Positions 1-9,600 of a DNA stretch of 42,525 nt are shown in pieces. Position 1 is the stretch's first letter, and the number at the start of each line of letters is the position of its first letter. Made by a program: the position numbers and the translations under genes. The stretch lies in NCBI GenBank assembly GCA_016787295.1, contig JAEUUX010000142.1, positions 1 to 42,525 of the forward strand, given 5' to 3'. The DNA is from Chitinophagales bacterium. Its GTDB lineage: Bacteria > Bacteroidota > Bacteroidia > Chitinophagales > UBA2359. Below the pieces are notes generated by a model, which saw only the letters and a program-made list of their open reading frames with translations, had not been told where the DNA came from and made no database searches.

Positions 1-1
1 A

Positions 2-391
2 TACGAAATCATACGCGACACTGTGCAAATGCCTATTTCAAGCAGCAAAATACTATCCGACACCACAGCACAATCCACATACGACGGCACCAAAGCGGCT
101 ATGTTCGATGTCCAACTGACCTATCAAAAACCCCATGACACCACCACCATAAAGCAACACCTATCTGTGCCTCCCGTTGAGCATTATCCGCCATTGTCGA
201 ACAATTTTGCGTGGGCAAGCAGCATTGCCGAGTTCATGTTATTGGTACGTGATTCGTCCTTCAAAGGTACTGCCAACTATGTGGGACTAATCAAACGTGC
301 TACCGAAGCCAAAGGTCTCGATCCGACAGGGGAGCGTCAGGAGTGTATAACATTGATAGAACGATGGAAGAATCTGCCTAAACAGCGGTGA
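2..391 (+). CDS. VWA-domain protein, C-terminal DUF3520 part (5' truncated by window edge)
   Basis: The frame is open from base 2 and ends at TGA 389-391, so the true start lies upstream of the window; the GTG at 23 is internal. The visible 129 residues begin YEIIRDTV and include a stretch running from AWASSIAEFMLLVRDS to TANYVGLIKRA. That arrangement (xxFAxxxAEFxxLLRDSxxKG, then a helix ending in a Glu-rich FIxLIE-like segment) is what I recognise as the C-terminal domain of YfbK-type von Willebrand factor A proteins (DUF3520). In complete members a signal peptide or lipobox and a MIDAS-containing VWA domain precede it, so the protein is expected in the cell envelope. The substrate is unknown. 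Family assignment is from pattern memory; the VWA domain itself is not in view. Confidence 0.72.
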   Translation, partial: YEIIRDTVQMPISSSKILSDTTAQSTYDGTKAAMFDVQLTYQKPHDTTTIKQHLSVPPVEHYPPLSNNFAWASSIAEFMLLVRDSSFKGTANYVGLIKRATEAKGLDPTGERQECITLIERWKNLPKQR

Positions 392-420
392 AATAGGATT
401 TTTTACGAGTGATAAAGCCC

Positions 421-612
421 TATTTGGGTGTCCAATATCGGCTGCATTCCACATTAGAGCAGGATTATTATAGACAAAATAAAGCCAACAATCTGTTACG
501 AACGAATGCTAAACGCCCTCAAATGCTGTTTTGACCAATGCAGATAGCTTATTTGGGTGTCCAATATCGGCTGCCTTCCACATTAGAGCAGGATTATTAT
601 AGACAAAATAAA
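421..612 (+). repeat. 63-bp direct repeat, two copies
   Basis: Bases 421-483 recur at 550-612 with one difference (gctgcattcc versus gctgccttcc). The copies start 129 bp apart and are separated by 66 bp of unique sequence. Both copies can be read as YLGVQYRL(H/P)STLEQDYYRQNK in a plus frame, but neither frame has a credible gene around it. The second copy runs straight into the 612-640 terminator hairpin. Probably a non-coding duplication or a relic of a gene end. Confidence 0.85.
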
Positions 613-640
613 AGCGGCATTCCATTACGGAATGCCGCTT
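612..640. terminator. Bidirectional rho-independent terminator
   Basis: Perfect 12-bp stem AAGCGGCATTCC (612-623) / GGAATGCCGCTT (629-640) with loop ATTAC, flanked by A-rich DNA on the left and T-rich DNA on the right. It lies between the plus-strand DUF3520 gene and the 3' end of the minus-strand giant adhesin at 698, so it can serve both. Confidence 0.8.
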
Positions 641-697
641 TATTCATAGAAATAAGTCAGAACAAAGTGTATGTTATTGCCAATGATAGCAATAATT

Positions 698-3600
698 CTA
701 TCGCACTAAGGTCACGTTACCTGAATGGAATTTCTGTTGTTCGCCCACAAAATTGTATTTAATAGTATAGGCATACACATCTAATTCCTGCTCAATGCCT
801 TTGTATTTACCGTCCCAGCCGTCATTAACATTGGTCGATTCATAGATACAATTACCCCAACGATTCCAGATGGTGATATAATAGTTTTCTATTACACCAT
901 TTTTGGGAACTATGTTAAACACATCGTTTACATCATCGTTGTTGGGTGAGAATGCGGTAGGGATAACCAGAGCAGGCTGTCCTTCGGTGACAATCACCGT
1001 TACTTCCACTGTTTCGGAGCAAGCGTCGGCACTTGCAACGGTATAGGTGGTGGTTGTGGTGGGTGTTGCCACAGGATTAGCACAATCATCACAACTTAGT
1101 GTAGCACTATTTCCCCAAACATAACTGTCGGCTCCCGTTGCGGTCAATTGAGTGCTTTGTCCCAACATAATATTGGAATTACCTGTGACACTTATCGTCA
1201 CGGTTGGATTAACGGTCACGGTCAAAGTATCGCTATCGGTGGAACAAGCATTTTCGGCACTCAACACTATGTCAAAGCTACCTGCTCCACTTGGTGTATA
1301 GGTGCTTATCAGGCTGTTGGCATTGCTAAACGTGCCACTATCGCTACTCCACATTGTCGACTCGCTACCTGTGCTTGTGCCATTAAGCGTAATATTATCG
1401 CCCAAACAAATGGTTACATCTGGTCCTGCATCAAGCACCAAGTTATTGTCAATTTCGGACAAGGTAGCGGTAAGGCTGTTACTAATACAAGTTGGGTCTG
1501 TGTCGCTGACTACTTGTGCAGTATATGTGCCAATGGCAGTTGGGGTAAAGGTATTGCCTGTTGCCACTTCGTTGCCTGCTGCATCGTACCAATGTACTGT
1601 GGCTTCGCTATTGTTGTGACTAACACTAAACTCGGCGGTATTGGTTACGCCTTCGCACACACTCAAAGTTGTAGTTACAGTAAGGGGATCGGTCAAGTTA
1701 CAAGGAGCAGTACAGTCCTCAAATACCACATCAATTTGTGTGGGTTCACTATTACAAGTATTCAAACTTTGTACTGCCCAATATGAGATAGTGCCTGTGG
1801 TGTTGCTGGTAGGAGGCGTGAAAGTGTTGGTATTGCCTACCTCGGTAGTGAGAGTGGCATCGCTATACCATGTTACTGTTGCTCCGTTAGCCAAAGTAGC
1901 CGTCAAGACATCAGGTGTTTCGCCAATACAGTACGGATTATTCAGTCCGCTAATTGTTGGAGATGATACAGGTGTTTCAGTAATGGTTACTGCTTCTACG
2001 GTAAAGCATAGTGGATTAGCTACATCTACCACCCGAATAAAGTAAACACCAGTACTAACTGCTGTTGGGTCTGCTACGACACCTGTGGCAGCTCCATTGT
2101 TGGCATCGGCGGCGTTGTCGTAATAAGTCGGCGTTCCTCCTGTATTATTGTCAATAGCGTTGCCTAAATCGGCGGTTGCTCCTTCACAAACGCTTAGGTC
2201 ATGTACCTCTAATGTTGGTGGGTTAGCACAGGCACAATTGAAAGAAATATCAGTTGTCACGTTACAAGTTGTGCCAACGATTTGCACTGTTAGCGTGTGT
2301 GCGCCATTTGCTACACCATTGAATATATTGCTCGCTTGGAATGCGCCGTTGTCTATGGCATACTCCAAATTATTACCTGTCGCTGTCACAGTTACCGTTG
2401 CGGTAGTAGTACTTGTACAGTCGTGTGTGGCGCTGAGGTTGGTGGGAAGCGTCGTTGCGGTGATGTTAATTTGGTCGGTGGCACTACAGCCGTTATTAGT
2501 GACTGTAACAGTATAAGCACCTGCCCCTACATCAATAGTTTGTGTTACTGCACCATTGTCGCTCCACAAATAGCTATCAAAACCTGCGCCTGCATCTATT
2601 GTAGTAGTTTCGTTTTCGCAGATATTGGTATTGCCTGTAATAGTAGGTGTTGGTAAAGGTGTAACAGTTATCGTTATATTATCTGTAGCCGTGCAGTTAT
2701 TGGCATCGGTCACAGTAACAGTATAGATGTCGCTGGTAGTTACAGAAATTGTTGTGGTATTAAATCCATTTGACCAACTATAACTATCAAAACCTGCTCC
2801 TGCGTCTAAAGTAGTGTTATCGCCTTCGCAAATGGTATCAATACCTATTATGTTTACGTTGGCGGCGTTGCTGCCATTCACTGTTACCTCCAAAGTTGCT
2901 GTACAAAGATTATCATCGCTAACCGTAACGGTATATGTACCTGCGCTTAGGTTGTTGGCGCTTGTATTACTACCGTTTGGCGTATTCCAAGTATAGCTTA
3001 ATGTGCCAGTACCACCATTCGCCAAAATAGTAATGCTACCATTATTGTTACCACAAGCAGCATCGGTCACATTGTCTACTGCCAAAGTTGGAGCATCAAC
3101 AGCATCTATGACAATGCTTTCTACAGCCTCACAGTTGTTTTCATCACTCACAGTAACAGTATATGTGCCACCTGCCAAATTGTTAGCAGTGATATTACTG
3201 CCGTTTGGCGTACTCCATGTATAGGATAAATTACCTGTTCCGCCGTTGGCAGTAATGCTAATGCTACCATTAGCGTTACCACACGTTGCATCGGTGGTTG
3301 TATTGACAGTAATGGTAGGAGCGCCAATATTGCTAATATCTACTGCTTGAACAACCGTACAGTTATTACTATCTGTGACGGTAACTGCATAACTGCCTGC
3401 TGATAGATTGTCGGCTGTATTGTCATTGCCGTTGGGAGTATCCCATTGGTATGTCACTCCGTTGCCTGTGGCGGTGATAGTGGCAGAACCATTGCTTTGT
3501 CCGCAAGCGGCATCTGTTACAGCCACATTTGTTACCTGTACACCTGCAATAGCGTTAATGGTGTATGCAGTAGTAGTGGTACAACCTGCGTTGTCTGTGA

Positions 3601-6600
3601 CTGTGACAGTGTAAGTGCCTGCTGCTATGTTGTCAATGACGTTGCTGGTGCTTGGACTATTCGCCCAATCATAGTCGTATGGTGTTGTTCCATTGCTAAC
3701 AGTAATGCTTACACTTCCGTTGTCATTGCCACAAGTAGCATCAGTAACTGTGTCACTAGTGATTTGTGGATTTGATGAAGCTGCAACTTGTGTGCTTGCA
3801 GTAGCAGTACAGCCGTTATCGTCGGTGACTGTGACTGTGTATGTGTTAGCAGCAAGGTTATTAGCAGGGTTAGTGATACTTCCACCTGTCCAGCTATAGC
3901 TTAGGTTGTTTCCACCATTGGTTGCCACAACTGCTGAACCATTGTTCAAGCCGCAAGATGTGGGTGTTGCATTGATAGCACTAATGGTTACACCACCCAA
4001 AGAAGGTACGGTAATGGTGGTGTTGGTAGAGCAACCATTTTGTGTTATGGTTACTTGATAGTCACCACTTGCTAAGTTGTTAGCAGTATTGCTATTGCTC
4101 ACGGCAGGACTCCATATGTATGTTGCTCCATTTATGGCATCAAAGCTAATGCTGCCATTATTGTTGCCACAGTTAGCAGCAACGGTATTGATATTGGTAA
4201 TACTTGGTGCATTGCTTTGGGTAATGAGTTGTGATAAAGTCGCTGTACAGTTATTGTCATCTGTAACAGTAACGGTATAAGTGCCTGCGCTGAGGTCACT
4301 AACAGTATTGGTATTACCTGTGACGTTCCAAGCGTAGTCGATAGTACCTGTACCACCAGAAACAGTTACCGTAATGCTACCATTATTATTACCACAAGTC
4401 GCATTGCTGCTATTGTTAAGCACAAGCGTTGGGCTTGGTGAGTCATTAATGGTATAAGTTGCTACTTGTGGGCAGTTGTTGGTATCGGAGATAGTAACTG
4501 TATAACTATCTGCTGCCAAATTGCTAACAGAACCCGTATTAGTACTTCCTGCATTAGGAGACCATTGGTAAGTAATGCCGCCTGCGGGACTACTTGCGCT
4601 GATAGTGATGCTACCATTGGCATTGCCACAAGTGGCATTTGTAGTGGTTTCACTATCAATAGTTGGACCATCAGTATTTCCAATAGCGAAGGCTTGAGTA
4701 GCAGTGCAGCCACTATTGTCTGTAACCGTTACGGCATATCCACCTGCGCTTAAGTTAGTATTTGAGCCGTTAGATGTTCCCCAAGTATAGGTATAGCTGC
4801 TACCTGTTCCGCCCGATGCGGTAGCAATTGCGCTGCCATTGCTTTGTCCACAATTGGCATCGGTTGTTTGGACGCTTATGGTGATAAGGTTTGGTTCATT
4901 GATGGTAATACCTGCGTTGGCGCTACAACCATTAGCATCTGTCACAGTAACGTTATAGGTATTAGGAGATAAATCAGTAGGATTTTGTACATTACCTAAA
5001 CCATTGTTCCAAACAAAAGAGAAAGGAGATGTGCCAAATTCAATGGTGGTATTGATAGCACCATTATTTGCGCCATTACAACTTACATCAATGCCTGTTA
5101 AACTAATCGTAAGTGGATTGGTAGGTTCTGTTATTGTTGCTGAAGCACTTGCCGTACAATTATTATCGTCTGTAACTGTAACGGTATAAGTATTGGCAGT
5201 TAAACCGAATTGGTTTTGTTGGTTAGGTAAAGCATTGTTCCATGCAAAACCATAAGAACCCGCGCCGCCATTGACTTGCAAACTAATGCTACCATCTGAA
5301 CCATTAGCGCAGTTAATATTGTTAATAGTTGGGTTAATGGTAATTGCAGGGCTGCTATTTACCACTACTTGTGCTGTTGATGAACAACCATTGTCAGTAA
5401 TAGTTACTGTATAAGTGCCACCAGCATTAACGATTGCAGTTTGTCCATTACCCAAACCATTTGACCACTGATAACTATTGTGTGTACCTGCATCAAGAGT
5501 CAAGTCATCGCCTGCACAAATTGCTGCATTGCCCGAAATAGTAGCTGTTGGTATAGGATTGACGGTAACAACTATGGCACCAGTACAGTTTTGGGCAGGA
5601 TTACTGTTATCGGTATAAGTAATGGTAATATCGCCAGCAAAATTGAAATCTACATTCAATAGACCTGTGTTGTCTATATTACCCGCATTAGGAGGGTTTA
5701 TTTCCCAAAAACCAATAAGAGAGCCACCGGTTTGTATATAAACATCACTTGCTCCAGCACAAACCACAGCATTACCACTAACGGTAATGGTCGGACAACC
5801 GGGAATACAGTTGGTCACAAGGTCAACGCTACCTGAACAGCCATTGGCATCTGTTGCGACTATGGTGTGGTTGCCGTTGGCTACACCAATGAAAGGAGGA
5901 GTAACTATTGGTCCGTCTAAGGTGAAAGTAGTAGGAGTGCCACTAACAATATTTACACTTATATCGGCGGTAGCACCATTACAAATACTATTTGCGCTGA
6001 TAATAGGTGGCTGATTGACGACGACAGGAATAGTAGTATTGTCAGCGCATTGCCCTGCGTTAGGTGAGAAAGTATACGTGCCATCAACTATATTGTTGAT
6101 AACCGAAGGTGTCCATGTACCTGTAATACCTTCTAAAGACACTAAAGGTAAAGTTGGTGCGGTACTGCCACTACAGAATGGTGGAATAGGTGCAAAACTT
6201 GGAACTATGAGCGGAGTAACAGTAATAGTAACACTATTAGAACCTGCACAACCATTAGAATCAGTTACAGTAACAGTATAAGTTCCTGTATTGGTTATAG
6301 TGACAATATCTGTATTACCCAAGCCATTTGACCATTGATAACTCACAAAACCTGCTTCGGCGGTAATTGTTGTGCTTTCGCCTTGGCAGATAGTATTAAC
6401 ACCATCAATAATAGGTGTGATTGTCGGGCAGTTTGGGTCGCAAACTTGTATGCCATTAAGATTGACAGGAGAACAAATGCTGCTATCATCAATGATATAA
6501 TTGTAAGGAGTGCCAGAGGCTAAGGTTTCTGTATAACCGTTAGGAAGTGTATAAGGTGGTTCTCCTCCGGTAATGGTAACAACAACATTATAGTCAGTCG

Positions 6601-9600
6601 AAGCACCACCTACACATGTGGCAGTAGCTATGGTATTTAATGGGCTTATAAAGTGGAATGTTTTGTCCGCATTAGCACCTCCACAAGGTAGGGCAGGGCA
6701 GTTGGGGTCTGTATCGCACACCCAACGGAAACGATAATTGCCCGCTGTATTGACTGTTACGGTGACGTTGGGTGTAAATTCGTCAGGAGCAAAAGTGACC
6801 ACAATGCCTGTTGATGAACCATCTAAATAATCCCATTCCCAATGGCAATTCGTGGGCGGTGTGTTGCAAGCCAATCCCAATTCGTCAACCATATCTTGCC
6901 ATAATTGGCTACCTGCTGAACAAGAGCCATCGGGCAAACAAGCCGCACCCACTACGCTGGCAGGAGAAATGTCTACAGATAAACTACAGGTGTTTTCTAC
7001 TTCGGGCGGACAACTGTTGGCAGGAACACTTTCGATAAAACCGATTTTTACGGTATCTGTGGCGGTACATGAGCCATTGTCTTCTGTCCAAACTAATTCG
7101 TAAATACCACAAGCTGTCACATTAACAGTTGTTGTGGGAGAATTGAGGTTGGTGAAAGAAGCGGTTCCACCACTTGCTACTGACCATGAACCATTAGTGC
7201 CTGTGCCTGCCAAGACATAGATATAGCTACAAACCAAATTATCTTGTCCTGCTGTAAAGCTAGGGAGGGTCACTACATTAACAGTAGTGCTTGCTGTTCC
7301 TGAACAACCACTTGCATCGGTTACTGTGACGGTATATGTTCCGGCGGCATTGACATCAAGCGTTGGTGTTGCTACGCCGCCTGTCCATTGATAAGTTGCA
7401 AAGTTACCTGTGTTTAGGGTTGTTGTGCCACCTGCACAAATATCTGTGTTACCGCTAATGGTAGGCGTTAAATTATTGGCTTGTGTTACTGTGATGCTGG
7501 TACTTGATGAACAACCGTTGTCGGTGACGGTGACGGTATAAGTATCAGAAACGCCAACAGTTATGCTTGATGTATTTTGATTGCCTGCACTCCATAGGTA
7601 GGAGTCATATCCCGCACCTGCATCTAATTGTGTATCGACACAAAAAGTTGTAGAACCGTTAATAGTGGGTGTTGGTAAGCTATTAACCGTGATAGTTAGG
7701 CTTTCGGTATCTGTACAACCATTGCTGTCGGTAACGGTTAGGGTATATGGATAACTACCGTTGCTCAAATTGCTAACGTTTTGGGTGTTTTGAGTAGGAA
7801 TAGTGACCGTTGCACCCGACCAAGTATAGTTGCCATTGCCACTTGCAGTTAAGGTAGTACTGCCATTTTCGCAAATGGTGTTTGTTCCACCAATACCTGC
7901 AATAGGATTGGCGGATATGGTTAAGGTGGTATTAATGATAGTACTACAGTTGGCTATATTGCTAACCGTTACGGTGTATGTATAGGTGTTAGGTGTTAAA
8001 CCACTCAAATTTTGGCTATCATTATTTGGATTAACAATGCCAGAACCACTCCAGATATAGGAATTTCCGCCTGTTGCAGTTAGTGTGGTAGTAGCGTTTT
8101 CGCAAATACTATTATCACCAATAATACTCGCTACAGGGGTGGTATTGACATTGACTACATGACTGGCAGTTGCACTACAGCCGCTTCCATTGGTGACTGT
8201 AACGGTATAAGTGGTATTAGCAGTTGGTGTGACTGTAAGCTGAGTTGTATTGGTGGCATTTATGTCGTTCCACAAATAATTAGCACCTCCCGAAGCAGTC
8301 AGGGCAACGCTATTACCCTCACAAACGCTATTGTTGCCACTAATACTTGCATTGGGTAAAGCATTAATGCTTAAAGTAATAGAAGTTGAAGCGACATTAC
8401 ATAATGTGCCATTACCATCAGGGTCGTCGGTAATGATGGTAATAGTAACGCTTCCTGTTGTAATGTCTGTTGCCGAAGGTGTATACACTACATTGTTGCC
8501 TGTTGTGGTATTGAATGTTCCGCTACCTGAACTTGTCCATGTGGCTGTTGTTGCTCCACCACCAAGCGTAACGCTTAAATTGGCGGTATTATTAGAACAG
8601 ATTTGGGCAGTAGGCAGTGCAGAGATAGTAGGGGGATTGGGGCAAGAGCAACCTGCAACTATTACGCTAACTGTAGCAGTTGAACTACAGTTGTTGCTGT
8701 TGCTGACGGTTACAGTATAAACACCAGAGGCGATAACCGCCGCCGCCGTAATAGTGGGATTTTGCTGGACACTACTGAAACTATTAGGTCCTGCCCATTG
8801 ATAGGTATTTCCACCCGATGCGGTGAGGTTGATGTCACTACCCGTACACACATTGCCTCCGCCTCCCACAACAGCAGTAGGTAAACTGTTGACTGTGACC
8901 GTAACTGTTTCTGTATCGCTACATTGTCCATTTGTAGCTGTTACTGTATAAGCCGTATTGGTTGTGGGTGAAACGGTGACGGTGGCGTTAGCAGTATTAG
9001 CAGGGTCATTCCACACATAAGTAGCGCCACCTGAAGCGGTTAAGGTGATGTTGTCTCCCAAACAAATAGGATTGTTACCGCTGATAGCCGCTGTAGGTGT
9101 GGTCGTAACATTGACGGTTGTAGTAGTCGTGGCAGAACAACCTTGAGCATTGGTAACGGTAACGATGTAAGTAATGGTGTTACTCGGACTAACTGTTAAA
9201 ATCGATCCTGTAGTGTTGGCAGGGTCATTCCAAGCATAACTATTTCCACCTGATGCTGTAAGAATAGTACTTTGACCAGAACAAATATCGGTATTACCTG
9301 TAATAGATGGAGAAGGTATAGGGTTAACTACTACATCAACCGTAGCCGTAGCAGTACAAGTATTGCTATCTGTTACTGTAACAGTATATGTATAGGTATT
9401 GGCAGGAGTATTGTTAGGGATAGTAATGGTAGGTGATTGAACGGAACTACTAAAGCCGGCTGGTCCACTCCAACTATAGGCAGTTCCAACAGAAGCATTA
9501 AGGCTTATATCATTACCAGGGCAAGCAGGGCTTCCAATAGCACTTGCGGAAGCACTTGGCACAAAGTTGATCACATTTAGACTACTTGTGCCTGTACAGC

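Noticed and set aside
538-762. 74-codon plus-strand ORF
   Set aside because: It covers the second 63-bp repeat and the terminator hairpin and overlaps the end of the adhesin gene; no homology recognised.
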